A stretch of DNA of 64,000 nt from Paeniglutamicibacter sulfureus (GTDB taxonomy: Bacteria > Actinomycetota > Actinomycetes > Actinomycetales > Micrococcaceae): assembly GCF_039535115.1 (NCBI RefSeq), contig NZ_BAAAWO010000001.1, positions 4,154,001 to 4,218,000 of the forward strand, read 5' to 3'. Under the pieces are notes generated by a model that did no database searches, was not told the DNA's origin, and worked only from the letters and a program-made list of their open reading frames with translations. Shown here piece after piece: positions 46,890-55,301 of the stretch (position 1 is the first letter of the stretch; the number at the start of each line of letters is the position of its first letter). The position numbers and the translations under genes were made by a program.

Positions 46890-48089
46890 ATGTACACCAC
46901 CATGAAAGACGAGCTGGCAGCCGAACTCGCGCAGCTGCGCACCGACGGCCTGTTCAAGTCCGAACGCCACATCGACTCCGCCCAGTCCGCCCGCATCTCC
47001 GCCGGCGAGCTCGGCTCCAGCGCCAAGCAGGTGCTGAACTTCTGCGCCAATAACTACCTGGGCCTGGCCGACGATGAACGCATCATCGCCGCGGCCAAGG
47101 ACGCCATGGATTCCCGCGGCTTCGGCATGGCCTCGGTCCGCTTCATCTGCGGCACCCAGGATGCGCACCTGGAACTGGAGGCGGCGGTCTCCAGGTTCCT
47201 GGGCACCGAGGACACCATCCTGTTCGGCAGCTGCTTCGACGCCAACGGGGGCGTCTTCGAGTCGCTCTTCGGTCCGGGTGACGCCATTATCTCCGACGCG
47301 CTGAACCACGCCTCGATCATCGACGGCATCCGGCTGTCCAAGGCCGTGCGCTTCCGCTACGCGAACCAGGACATGGCGGACCTGGAAACCCAGCTGCAGG
47401 CCGCCGCCGCGCTGAACGACGGGGCGGGTGCACGCCGCACCATCATCGTCACCGACGGTGTCTTCTCCATGGACGGTTACCTGGCGCCGCTGGCGGCGAT
47501 CTGCGACCTGGCGGACAAGTACGACGCCCTGGTCATGGTCGATGACTCGCACGCGGTGGGATTCATGGGCGCCACCGGTGCCGGAACCCCCGAGCACGCG
47601 GGTGTCTCGGACCGCGTGGACATCTACACCGGCACCTTCGGCAAGGCCCTGGGCGGAGCCTCGGGCGGATACGTCTCGGGCCGCGGGGAGATCGTGGCGA
47701 TGCTGCGCCAGAAGGCGCGTCCCTACCTGTTCTCCAACTCACTGGCACCGGCCATCGTCGCGGCAACCTTGAAGGCGCTGGAGCTGGTCGAGGGCTCGGG
47801 CGAGTTGCGCGAGAAGCTCTTCGCCAATGCGGCGCTCTTCCGCACCCGCATGACCGAGGAGGGCTTCGACCTGCTCGAGGGCGAGCACGCCATCATCCCG
47901 GTGATGTTCGGCGATGCAGTGAAGGCCGCCGAGGTCGCTGGCAAGATGCTGGACCACGGCGTCTTCGTCACCGCCTTCAGCTTCCCGGTGGTGCCCAAGG
48001 GTGCCGCGCGCATCCGCGTCCAGCTTTCGGCAGCACACTCGGCCGAGGACATCGAGGCCTGCGTGCAAGCGTTCATCGCCAGCCGCTAA
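46890..48089 (+). CDS. kbl: Glycine C-acetyltransferase (2-amino-3-ketobutyrate CoA ligase)
   Basis: A 399-aa PLP enzyme of the alpha-oxoamine synthase family. It cleaves 2-amino-3-ketobutyrate with CoA to glycine and acetyl-CoA. Motifs: [65 protein letters not shown] and the PLP lysine in [25 protein letters not shown] lies 6 nt before the ATG. The last 130-odd bases occur a second time, diverged, at 55027-55166, on the far side of the sugar-utilisation island. A 15-bp inverted repeat follows the stop. Confidence 0.94.
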   Translation: MYTTMKDELAAELAQLRTDGLFKSERHIDSAQSARISAGELGSSAKQVLNFCANNYLGLADDERIIAAAKDAMDSRGFGMASVRFICGTQDAHLELEAAVSRFLGTEDTILFGSCFDANGGVFESLFGPGDAIISDALNHASIIDGIRLSKAVRFRYANQDMADLETQLQAAAALNDGAGARRTIIVTDGVFSMDGYLAPLAAICDLADKYDALVMVDDSHAVGFMGATGAGTPEHAGVSDRVDIYTGTFGKALGGASGGYVSGRGEIVAMLRQKARPYLFSNSLAPAIVAATLKALELVEGSGELREKLFANAALFRTRMTEEGFDLLEGEHAIIPVMFGDAVKAAEVAGKMLDHGVFVTAFSFPVVPKGAARIRVQLSAAHSAEDIEACVQAFIASR

Positions 48090-48099
48090 ATGCACTGGT

Positions 48100-48141
48100 C
48101 ATCATGGTGTGCTCCTGGGCAACAGAGAGCACACCATGATG
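48100..48141 (+). terminator. Hairpin terminator after kbl
   Basis: CATCATGGTGTGCTC (48100-48114) and GAGCACACCATGATG (48127-48141), perfect 15-bp arms with a 12-nt loop, followed by TGTCTTGTT. It differs completely from the terminator behind the kbl remnant at 55180. Confidence 0.75.
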
Positions 48142-48248
48142 TGTCTTGTTAACGAATGACGCCCGCTGCATCATCGCCCAAACGCGTGACAAACACCTCT
48201 ACGGTCGCCGCGGTCTTTTCCTTTCGGCGAGCCCATGGAGAATGGCAG

Positions 48249-48902
48249 CTATGCGGACAAGTTGGTGACCAAGTGCAGCCTGCGGTCCGCTCGTGGCGCG
48301 CCCAAGGCAATGAGCCGGGCATTGATCTCATCGGAACCCAAAGCCCAAGCCCTGGCATCTTCGAGACTTTTCCCAAACTCGGCATGCCGCCGAACCAAGC
48401 GGTCGTGCCGAATCGTGGTGGCAGGTTCCAGATACCACGAGGTGTCAAGGCATGCTGCCGCACGACCCCAGACCGAGTCGTCATGTAGTAGGTAGTTCCC
48501 CTCGACCACGATCAACGGTGTCCTGTAATCCACCTGCACCGCACAGGCTATCGGCTCTTCGATTTCCCGCCGGAAGATCGGGGCATAAATAAGGGGGTCT
48601 TCTCGGGTTTGAGATTTGATCCGCTCCAGCATCAGGGCGCAACCCATTGCATCGAAGGTGTCTATGGCTCCCTTACGGTCACATTTCCCTTGGGCTCTGA
48701 GTACCTCGTTGGCCAGATGAAACCCGTCCATCGGCAGCAACGTGGACAGATCTGGACCAAGTGCCCTGACAATTTCCGCGGCCAACGTGGACTTTCCCGA
48801 TCCCGGTGCGCCAACGATGCCCAGGATGTGCCGGCCCGATTGTCTGGAAAGTAGCTTGGCATGACCCACCAGCTCGTCCAGTCCCACTTGTTCAACGGAC
48901 AT
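48249..48902 (-). CDS. P-loop sugar/nucleoside kinase, FrcK-like (fructose transport system kinase group)
   Basis: A 217-aa kinase of the uridine kinase/pantothenate kinase superfamily. GRHILGIVGAPGSGKSTLAAEIV is the P-loop; LLPMDGFHLANEVL carries the base Asp; IVVEGNYLLHDD is the Walker-B-like strand; IRHDRLVRRHAEFGKS is the lid arginine region. Proteins of this subgroup sit beside fructose-type ABC transporters (frcK of rhizobia), from established annotation rather than from proof of activity. Start at the ATG at 48902 behind GGGAG; a GTG at 48950 would add 16 residues. It is the last gene of the binding-protein/permease/ATPase/PfkB operon, 57 nt after pfkB, and convergent with kbl. Confidence 0.78.
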   Translation of the reverse strand: MSVEQVGLDELVGHAKLLSRQSGRHILGIVGAPGSGKSTLAAEIVRALGPDLSTLLPMDGFHLANEVLRAQGKCDRKGAIDTFDAMGCALMLERIKSQTREDPLIYAPIFRREIEEPIACAVQVDYRTPLIVVEGNYLLHDDSVWGRAAACLDTSWYLEPATTIRHDRLVRRHAEFGKSLEDARAWALGSDEINARLIALGAPRADRRLHLVTNLSA

Positions 48903-48959
48903 TTTGCGGTACTCCCGTGAGTCGTTGTAAAAAGAAACCTTGTGGGCCACGGCCGTTGC

Positions 48960-49886
48960 CTACATGGGGTAGTTTTCCAGAGCCTTGAGCCATTCTTGCT
49001 GACCCAGACGCTGCACCTTGCATGCTGCCACTTCGGACGCCAATTCCAAGGCAGGAGCGAACGCTAGCTGAAGCTGGGCCACGGCATAAACATATGCGCC
49101 GTGAAAGACATCGCCTGCGGCCAGCGTGTCGACGGCCGTCACTGTAGGTACCTGTATTTCACCACCGGTGATTTCACCATCATTTTGTCCACGTTCGCGC
49201 CATGCGATGGGGCCGGCACCGTCCGTCACTGCCACCCGCCGCGTGCCCCGGCGCAAGATTTCGTCCATCATGGATTGACGGTCAGTGGTTCCTGGGACGG
49301 TGAAATCTGCAGAGCACACGACGTCGTCGGCCAAGGGCAACAGAACTTCCATTACGGGTTTCCATCGCCCCGCGTCGAGAATGACTCGGACGCCCTTTTC
49401 GTGGGCCATACCCGCAGCCCAGCGAGCGATCCGGGGATGGTGGCCATCAAGGAGCAATGCCGCACAGTTAGCCAGGTCTGGAGGAATCTCGGGCGGAGAT
49501 AGATCCATTCCCGTCGCATCGGAGGAAACGATGGCCCGGGCGCCGGTGTCCCCGGTGAGAATGATGCTTGAGAGTGACGGCATGGCCTCCTTCGGAGCCC
49601 AATCGTCAACTGTCACGTCTCGTGTTTCTAGGGTGTTGAAAATCGTGGCACCCACAGTTCCGAGACCGAGCCCAGTACCCAGCCGGGACTTGCCGCCCAG
49701 GGCGGAGCAGGCAAGGGCAGCGTTGGTAGCAGGCCCTCCCGGTGCGACCTCTTGCCAAGTGGAAGTCACCTTGTCGTTTGGGCTGGGCCAATTTTCGACC
49801 CTTTGGATTACGTCCATCGTCGCGAGTCCGACAAACCAAATCCATGGTTCGCTATTGAGGATGTCCCGCGATTCCTGGTCTGTCAT
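48960..49886 (-). CDS. PfkB-family carbohydrate kinase
   Basis: A 308-aa ribokinase-fold kinase. The N-terminal motif region reads WQEVAPGGPATNAALACSALGG and the C-terminal signature VTAVDTLAAGDVFHGAYVYA contains the catalytic Asp and anion hole (DTxxAGD). The substrate cannot be fixed; fructose, a ketose phosphate or a nucleoside are all possible. The ATG overlaps the end of the ABC ATPase gene as ATGA, so the kinase is translated with the transporter. With the second kinase next to it and an aldolase across the regulator, successive phosphorylation of an imported ketose is the simplest model. Confidence 0.83.
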   Translation of the reverse strand: MTDQESRDILNSEPWIWFVGLATMDVIQRVENWPSPNDKVTSTWQEVAPGGPATNAALACSALGGKSRLGTGLGLGTVGATIFNTLETRDVTVDDWAPKEAMPSLSSIILTGDTGARAIVSSDATGMDLSPPEIPPDLANCAALLLDGHHPRIARWAAGMAHEKGVRVILDAGRWKPVMEVLLPLADDVVCSADFTVPGTTDRQSMMDEILRRGTRRVAVTDGAGPIAWRERGQNDGEITGGEIQVPTVTAVDTLAAGDVFHGAYVYAVAQLQLAFAPALELASEVAACKVQRLGQQEWLKALENYPM

Positions 49887-50683
49887 GCTGTACCTGATAT
49901 TTCCCGGTCCGTCGGCTCCAATGCGCCGGTCATCATGGCCACGACCTCGGCCATATTGCGCTTTTTAGGATCTACGACGGCTGCCCGCTTGCCCAGCCGA
50001 TGGACGTGAATTCGGTCAGCAACTTCGAAGACGTTGGGCATGTCGTGGCTGATAAGAACCACAGGAATTCCTCTGTCTCGGATCTTGCGGATCAGTTCGA
50101 TCACCATGCCAGTCTCACGCACGCCAAGTGCAGCGGTGGGTTCGTCCATGACGATCACCTGTTTGCCGAACGCCGCGGTTCGGACCACCGCCACGCCCTG
50201 GCGCTGTCCGCCGGAGAGTTTTTCGACCGGCTGGCGCACTGATTTGATGCCGATCTTCAGATCGGCCAGGTGCATTGCTGATTCCTCACGCATCCGCTTC
50301 ATGTCCAATTGTCGGAACACCGAGCCGAGGATGCCGGGCTTACGCAGCTCACGGCCCAGGAAAACGTTGGTTGCTATATCCAGCGCTGGAATCACGGCCA
50401 GATCCTGATAGACGGTCTCAATTCCGTGGGCCCTCGCATCCAAGGTGTTCTTGAAATGGATTTCCTTCCCGTCCAAAGCGATTGTGCCTTGGTCCGGAAC
50501 CAATGCCCCTGTCAGTGCTCGAATCAAACTTGACTTGCCCGCGCCGTTGTCTCCGATGACGGCCAGCACCTCGCCATCGTGCAGATCGAAGTCGGCGCCG
50601 TTGATTGCCGTGACACTGCCATACCGCTTGACTAAACCGCGAGCTTGGAGGACCATACGTCTCTCCACGATGTTTTCACTCAT
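49883..50683 (-). CDS. Sugar ABC transporter ATP-binding protein (FrcA-like, single ATPase domain)
   Basis: A 266-aa ATPase of the CUT2 type but with one nucleotide-binding domain, as in FrcA. Walker A GDNGAGKSSLIRAL, Q-loop ETVYQDLAVIPALDIATNVFLGRE, signature LSGGQRQGVAVVRTA, Walker B VIVMDEPTAALG and switch LISHDMPNVFEVADR are all present. It powers ribose/fructose-class uptake together with the permease and binding protein. The ATG at 50683 follows GAAGGAG and overlaps the permease stop by 4 nt. Confidence 0.9.
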   Translation of the reverse strand: MSENIVERRMVLQARGLVKRYGSVTAINGADFDLHDGEVLAVIGDNGAGKSSLIRALTGALVPDQGTIALDGKEIHFKNTLDARAHGIETVYQDLAVIPALDIATNVFLGRELRKPGILGSVFRQLDMKRMREESAMHLADLKIGIKSVRQPVEKLSGGQRQGVAVVRTAAFGKQVIVMDEPTAALGVRETGMVIELIRKIRDRGIPVVLISHDMPNVFEVADRIHVHRLGKRAAVVDPKKRNMAEVVAMMTGALEPTDREISGTA

Positions 50684-51675
50684 GAGCTTCTCCTTCGTGC
50701 GAGGGTGTCCAACGCGACGGCAGCGATGACCAGGACTCCAGTGGCAATATTTTGATAAAGGGCATCGACGCCGGCGGCTGTGAGTCCGCTTCGAAGCACA
50801 CTGACGATGAGCATGCCGAATAACGTTCCGAATACACTGCCCCGGCCACCGAAGAGACTGGTGCCGCCGATGACCACGGCTGTGATTGTTTCGAGGTTCG
50901 CCTGTTGAAACGCGTTGGGATCTGCCACCGGGATGCGGCCCATTGCCGCCCATGCAGCCACCGCGGCAATGAGCCCTGCAATACCGTATACATACAGCAA
51001 AGTTTTCTTAGTCTTGATACCCACGAGTTGGGCGGCGCCGGGGTTCCCTCCCACCGCGTATATATGCTGGCCAGTTGCAGTCTGCTTGAGCATGTACCAA
51101 ACCAGTAGATAGACAACGAACATGGCCAGAATCCCGTATGTCACGGTGAACGTGCCGATTTTAAATGAATCACCCAAGAAAGTCTGTAAGCCGTCGATAG
51201 CGGCATAGGTTTGGGAACCTGCATACAACTGCGTAGCTGCAAAGAAGACAGTGAAAGTACCCAGCGTGACAATGAATGGGGGCAGCCCCAAAACGGCCAC
51301 CAGCGCCCCATTGAGCAGCCCGGCCAAAATGCATACGCCCGCCGCGGCTGCAAGCCCAACCCAAGGGCCATGAATGGCACCGATCTTTGCCATGACCAAG
51401 GTGCCGAGGATGGCGACGGCTCCAATGGACAGATCGATTCCGCCAGTGAGGATGATCAGGGTCTGTCCAACGGCCAGAATGCCAATGACCACTGATTGCT
51501 GTAGGAGCAGTGACAAATTGGCGGTGGAAAGGAAGTTATCGGAAATAAAGCTGAAGACGATGACGGCAATAACGAGTGCCGCTAGGGGGCCAAGCAATGG
51601 CTGGCGAATGATTTCCAGCAGTCGGGCGCCGCGGATTGGTGATGCCGGAACGGAATCAGTTAGTGGTGAACTCAA
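50680..51675 (-). CDS. Sugar ABC transporter permease (CUT2/FrcC-like)
   Basis: A 331-aa membrane protein with about nine to ten hydrophobic segments. Typical CUT2 features are QSVVIGILAVGQTLIILTGGIDLSIGAV in the first half and the coupling loop VGGNPGAAQLVGIKTKKTLLYVYGI, followed by ITAVVIGGTSLFGGRGSVFGTLFGML. It begins with TTG (51675) behind GGGAGAAG, a weaker start codon than its neighbours, which together with the upstream hairpin would set permease synthesis below that of the binding protein. Confidence 0.88.
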   Translation of the reverse strand: MSSPLTDSVPASPIRGARLLEIIRQPLLGPLAALVIAVIVFSFISDNFLSTANLSLLLQQSVVIGILAVGQTLIILTGGIDLSIGAVAILGTLVMAKIGAIHGPWVGLAAAAGVCILAGLLNGALVAVLGLPPFIVTLGTFTVFFAATQLYAGSQTYAAIDGLQTFLGDSFKIGTFTVTYGILAMFVVYLLVWYMLKQTATGQHIYAVGGNPGAAQLVGIKTKKTLLYVYGIAGLIAAVAAWAAMGRIPVADPNAFQQANLETITAVVIGGTSLFGGRGSVFGTLFGMLIVSVLRSGLTAAGVDALYQNIATGVLVIAAVALDTLARRRSS

Positions 51676-51690
51676 GTTCTTCTCCCAGTG

Positions 51691-51720
51691 GGGGGTGGAG
51701 GCTTAGAGGCCCCCACCCCC
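51691..51720 (-). terminator. Intercistronic hairpin between binding-protein and permease genes
   Basis: GGGGGTGG (51691-51698) pairs with CCACCCCC (51713-51720) in the 78-nt gap. Such stem-loops protect the 5' message or cause partial termination, so that the binding protein is made in excess. Confidence 0.6.
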
Positions 51721-51753
51721 GATTTTGGTCGGGTATTGGTCATGACCGGGTGA

Positions 51754-52776
51754 TTAGCCCCAGCAGTTCTCCAGACCCCACGCAGTGTCCTTGGAATCGA
51801 CTCCGGAGACCGGCGTGTCGGTGATGATGACAGTTCCGGTGTCGGTGAAACCGGTTGGCTTAGTTCCGGACTTGGCGTATTCGACGACGGATTTGACTCC
51901 TTCGGCGGCCATCGTGCCAGGGAACTGCATAACGGTGGCGCCGATGATGCCCTTCTTGACGTTGTCGACGCCGGTGCAACTGCCATCAATTGATCCGATG
52001 GTGATTTGGTCCTGTTTTCCGGCCGCCTTGATGGCTTGGTAAGCTCCAGCGGCGGCTGGCTCGTTGATTGTGTATAGCGAGTTTGCGTTGGGGACACGTT
52101 GGAGCAGATTTTCCATGGCCGTTTGGGCTTTGGTTTGATCGCCATTGGTGTTCTCTTGGCCGCTGATCTCGGGGGCACCTTCGGCCAAGCCCATGCCTTC
52201 GAGGAATCCGTCGTGGCGGAAGGTATCGACAGTGCCGCCCGGCGTGCCATCGAGCATGATCAGCGAAGGTGCCTTGCTGCCAAGTGTCGCCTTAACCCAA
52301 GTGCCCTGCAGGACACCGGCCTTCAAGTTGTCCGTCGCGAATGTTGCATCAACCGCGTCGGCAGGCTCCGTTGCCGTGTCCAAGGCTACGACGACGACAC
52401 CTGAATCGCGCGCTTTCTTGATGGCTGAAAGGATGCCAGTTGAGGAGTTCGGGGTGATCAGGATTCCCTTTACGCCTTGGGCTACGAGATTCTCGATGGC
52501 GGCGACCTGGCCCTCGTTGTCACCGTCGAATTTTCCTGCCAGCGCCACGACTTCCGCACCTTCTTCCGCAGCTGCCTCTTTCGCGGCTTCGCGGAGCTTT
52601 ACGAAGAAGGGGTTGGTGTCCGTCTTGGTTACCAGCCCGATCTTGACGGGGGTCGCGGCATCGCTACTCGCGCTGTTGTTCCCGGCTTCCGCCCCGCCGT
52701 TCGAACCGCAAGCGGCCAAAGTTATCGCAAGCGTGCCGACTGAAACGACACCCAAGAACTTGCTGAATTTCTTCAT
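51754..52776 (-). CDS. Sugar ABC transporter substrate-binding lipoprotein (FrcB/RbsB-like)
   Basis: A 340-aa lipoprotein: MKKFSKFLGVVSVGTLAITLAAC with lipobox LAAC and lipidated Cys23, then a Ser/Asn linker and the type I periplasmic-binding fold (VKIGLVTKTDTNPFFVKLREAAKEAA; GQVAAIENLVAQGVKGILITP; VVVALDTATEPADAVDATFATDN; TMENLLQRVPN region; GSIDGSCTGVDNVKKGIIGATVMQFPG). The ligand pocket Asp/Asn residues (NPFF, DTAT, SIDG) are those of the ribose/fructose/ketose group. It is the first gene of the minus-strand operon. Its promoter faces lacI across a long palindrome. Confidence 0.88.
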   Translation of the reverse strand: MKKFSKFLGVVSVGTLAITLAACGSNGGAEAGNNSASSDAATPVKIGLVTKTDTNPFFVKLREAAKEAAAEEGAEVVALAGKFDGDNEGQVAAIENLVAQGVKGILITPNSSTGILSAIKKARDSGVVVVALDTATEPADAVDATFATDNLKAGVLQGTWVKATLGSKAPSLIMLDGTPGGTVDTFRHDGFLEGMGLAEGAPEISGQENTNGDQTKAQTAMENLLQRVPNANSLYTINEPAAAGAYQAIKAAGKQDQITIGSIDGSCTGVDNVKKGIIGATVMQFPGTMAAEGVKSVVEYAKSGTKPTGFTDTGTVIITDTPVSGVDSKDTAWGLENCWG

Positions 52777-52865
52777 GATGAATTCCTTTTGACTTCCTTG
52801 TCGCTGGATGGCCATGCAGGCGGTGTGCCCCAAATCTCCTTGGCCGTGAGTCGAGACTAGGCCTG

Positions 52866-52891
52866 TACAAGCGCTTGCGCAAGCGCTTGTA
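52866..52891. promoter_or_regulatory. Perfect 26-bp palindrome, double LacI-type operator
   Basis: CAAGCGCTTG occurs twice, head to tail around a central GC, making a perfect palindrome from 52866 to 52891 (half-site TACAAGCGCTTGC). It lies 90 nt upstream of the transporter operon and 69 nt upstream of lacI, a position to control both. Confidence 0.8.
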
Positions 52892-52959
52892 TGAAATTGG
52901 TCACAGTGATCTATAGTTGCTATCAACAGGAAATGACCGGAAACGAGAGAGGTGAAATC

Positions 52960-53967
52960 GTGACGACGATGAACGATGTGGCTCGGATTGCAGGCGTCTC
53001 CGGGTCCACGGTTTCACATGTCCTGAACGGAACCAGAGCGGTCAGGGAAACCACTCGGATCAAGGTTCTGGCGGCCATTGAAAGCACTGGGTACCGTCGC
53101 AATGGACTTGCCCGCTCCTTGGCCATGCAGCGAACCCAAACGCTGGGTCTGGCAATATCAGTCTTGAGTAATCCATACTTTGGCAGTCTCGTGAATACCA
53201 TCGAAAAAGTTGCGACGACCGCTGGGTACAACATCGTTCTGGCTGACACACACGATGATCCTGAACGAGAGTCCCGGACCATTGGCACGCTGCTCGATCG
53301 TCAAATCGACGGGCTGATCCTCGCCCCTGCAGGCGGTTCACACGGCCGCCATGACACCTTAGAAATGGTGCGCGCATCGCGAACGCCCATGGTGTTGATC
53401 GACAGGTTCCTAGACTTCCCCTGCGACCAATACGCACCGGAAAACTACGAACCGGTCAAACGACTCACCGCCCATCTTCTTGAACTCGGCCATCGTAAGA
53501 TTGCGGCCATCATCGGTGCCAGAGGATTGAGCACAACAGTTGAACGAAGGGACGGTTTCTACGCCGCCGTGGCTGAGGCGGGAGTTGAGCGCAGCCAGGT
53601 TCTATTTGAAGAGGGACATTCTACCGCTGAAGGAGGCCATGCAGCGATGGCTCGACTTCTGCAGAGCGTCGAGCCCCCTACGGCCATAGTGAGCATGAAT
53701 AATGCCATGACCATCGGGGTAATGAAGGCGCTGCGCGATGCGGGACTGAGGGTGCCACGAGACGTGGCCCTTGTCGGATTCGACGACTTCGAATGGGCCG
53801 ATTCCTTCGAACCGCGTCTGACCACTATGGCGCAGGACGTTGAAACCATGGGGGCGGAGGCCGTTCAGATGCTGCTTGATCGCATCGTGGGATCGGATGC
53901 CCCGTTCGCGCGCCATAGCATTGCACCCTTCATGCGTCACCGCAACTCTTGTGGATGCGCCGACTAA
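52960..53967 (+). CDS. LacI-family transcriptional regulator of the ketose island
   Basis: A 335-aa repressor: N-terminal LacI helix-turn-helix and hinge (MNDVARIAGVSGSTVSHVLNGTRAVRETTRIKVLAAIESTGYR, RSLAMQRTQTLGL) and a sugar-binding effector domain (ISVLSNPYFGSLV; QIDGLILAPAGG; VGFDDFEWADSFEPRLTTM). A Cys-rich end, NSCGCAD. The GTG at 52960 behind GAGAGGTGA is chosen; an ATG three codons in is possible. It is divergent from the transporter-kinase operon, with a double operator between, and is followed after 30 nt by the aldolase gene on the same strand. Confidence 0.87.
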   Translation: MTTMNDVARIAGVSGSTVSHVLNGTRAVRETTRIKVLAAIESTGYRRNGLARSLAMQRTQTLGLAISVLSNPYFGSLVNTIEKVATTAGYNIVLADTHDDPERESRTIGTLLDRQIDGLILAPAGGSHGRHDTLEMVRASRTPMVLIDRFLDFPCDQYAPENYEPVKRLTAHLLELGHRKIAAIIGARGLSTTVERRDGFYAAVAEAGVERSQVLFEEGHSTAEGGHAAMARLLQSVEPPTAIVSMNNAMTIGVMKALRDAGLRVPRDVALVGFDDFEWADSFEPRLTTMAQDVETMGAEAVQMLLDRIVGSDAPFARHSIAPFMRHRNSCGCAD

Positions 53968-53997
53968 TTCTCCATCCCTACCAACCCGAGGAATGCC

Positions 53998-55038
53998 ATG
54001 CCGGTCGCAACTCCGGAGCAGTACACCGCGCTAATCCGCAACGCCAAGAACGAGGGCTACGCGCTGCCCGCCATCAACGTAACCTCCTCCCAAACGCTTA
54101 ATGCCGCACTGGATGGTTTTGCCGAGGCAGAGAGCGATGGGATTATCCAGATCTCGCTAGGGACGGCACTTTATCTTTCGGGCCAACGCGTGCAAGACCG
54201 CGTTACGGGGACATTAGCGCTGGCCGCCTATGCCCATGAGGTAGCGGCGAAATATTCAATATCGGTGGCCATCCATACCGACCACTGCCCGGAAGAAAAC
54301 CTGGATGACTGGGTCCGACCACTGCTTGCTCATTCGACCGAACGCGTGGCGCGCGGACTGAACCCATTGGTGCAATCTCATATGTGGGATGGGTCGTCGG
54401 TCCCGCTCGGGCGAAACTTGGACATCGCGGAGGAATTGCTCGAAAAATCCCGTGCGGCAAGAACAATTTTGGAAATAGAGGTCGGCGTTGTTGGCGGCGA
54501 AGAAGACGGCATCGTTGGTGCAATCGACGAAAAGCTGTACTCCACCGTTGGCGACGCCCGGGAGGTCGTCCGGCGCCTTGGTGTGGACTGTTCCGAGGAA
54601 TACTTGACGGCATTGACCTTTGGCAATGTACATGGTGTATACAAGCCGGGGGGAGTGCATCTGCGTCCTGAGTTGTTGCGAGAGATCCAGGAAACCATCG
54701 GCGCCGAAAGCGGAGTTGATAAGCCATTCAATCTAGTTTTTCACGGGGGGTCAGGGTCCTCGGCTGAAGACATAGCCTTGGCTGTGTCACACGGGGTAGT
54801 CAAAATGAATATCGATACGGACACTCAGTACGTATTCACCCGTTCACTGGCGGGGCACATGCTTTCCCATTATGATTCGGTTCTCAAGCTCGACGGTGAA
54901 GTCGGCAACAAGAAATACTATGATCCGCGCAGCTGGGGCAAGCCAGCCGAACAAGCCATGTCAGCGCGCGTTGTCGAAGCCGCGCAACAACTTGGATCAG
55001 CAGGGCAAGCCTTAAAATGGAGTACAGCGTCTTTGTGA
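53998..55038 (+). CDS. Class II (zinc) fructose-bisphosphate aldolase
   Basis: A 346-aa aldolase of the long class II type. Zinc and active-site motifs: VAIHTDHCPEENLDDW (His and base Asp), ILEIEVGVVGGEEDG, TFGNVHGVYKPGGVHL (zinc His), NLVFHGGSGSSAEDI (zinc His, phosphate glycines) and VVKMNIDTDTQYVFT. It cleaves fructose 1,6-bisphosphate or a related ketose bisphosphate into dihydroxyacetone phosphate and glyceraldehyde 3-phosphate. GAGGAAT precedes the ATG, 30 nt behind lacI. The final codons (ASL-stop) and the TGA lie inside the kbl remnant that starts at 55027, so the native C-terminus has been replaced by a few foreign residues; the catalytic core is untouched. Confidence 0.88.
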   Translation: MPVATPEQYTALIRNAKNEGYALPAINVTSSQTLNAALDGFAEAESDGIIQISLGTALYLSGQRVQDRVTGTLALAAYAHEVAAKYSISVAIHTDHCPEENLDDWVRPLLAHSTERVARGLNPLVQSHMWDGSSVPLGRNLDIAEELLEKSRAARTILEIEVGVVGGEEDGIVGAIDEKLYSTVGDAREVVRRLGVDCSEEYLTALTFGNVHGVYKPGGVHLRPELLREIQETIGAESGVDKPFNLVFHGGSGSSAEDIALAVSHGVVKMNIDTDTQYVFTRSLAGHMLSHYDSVLKLDGEVGNKKYYDPRSWGKPAEQAMSARVVEAAQQLGSAGQALKWSTASL

Positions 55039-55166
55039 CCGCCTTCAGCTTCCCCGTGGTGGCCAAGGGCGCCGCGCGCATCCGTGTCCAGCTTTCGGCC
55101 GCACACTCGGCCGAGGACATCGAGGACATCGAGGCCTGCGTGCAGGCGTTCATCGCCAGCCGCTAA
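55027..55166 (+). pseudogene. Second, diverged copy of the 3' end of kbl
   Basis: From GCGTCTTTGTGACC on, the sequence follows the last part of kbl (47962-48089). It encodes [20 protein letters not shown] and ends [15 protein letters not shown] like the intact gene. About ten base changes, mostly silent, and a 9-bp duplication (GAGGACATC twice) separate the two copies. No start or upstream part is present. It marks the right edge of the acquired segment. Confidence 0.88.
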
Positions 55167-55179
55167 GCGTAAATCAAAG

Positions 55180-55228
55180 GATCGCCTGCACTTCCCCAAA
55201 ATTCGGGAGAGTGCAGGCGATCTTTTTT
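55180..55228 (+). terminator. Rho-independent terminator behind the kbl remnant
   Basis: GATCGCCTGCACT (55180-55192) and AGTGCAGGCGATC (55210-55222), followed by six T. It now ends the lacI-aldolase transcript; originally it may have served the kbl copy. Confidence 0.88.
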
Positions 55229-55301
55229 ACGAGAGGTTACAGCCAGCGAATGCGTGTTCAGGCTCCATGTCTGGACGGTGTGGAACGAAGTATCACCCGG
55301 T

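Noticed and set aside
54884..55153. Minus-strand frame similar to another at 47723-48076
   Set aside because: The similarity is only the mirror of the duplicated kbl end; the real signal is the plus-strand remnant.
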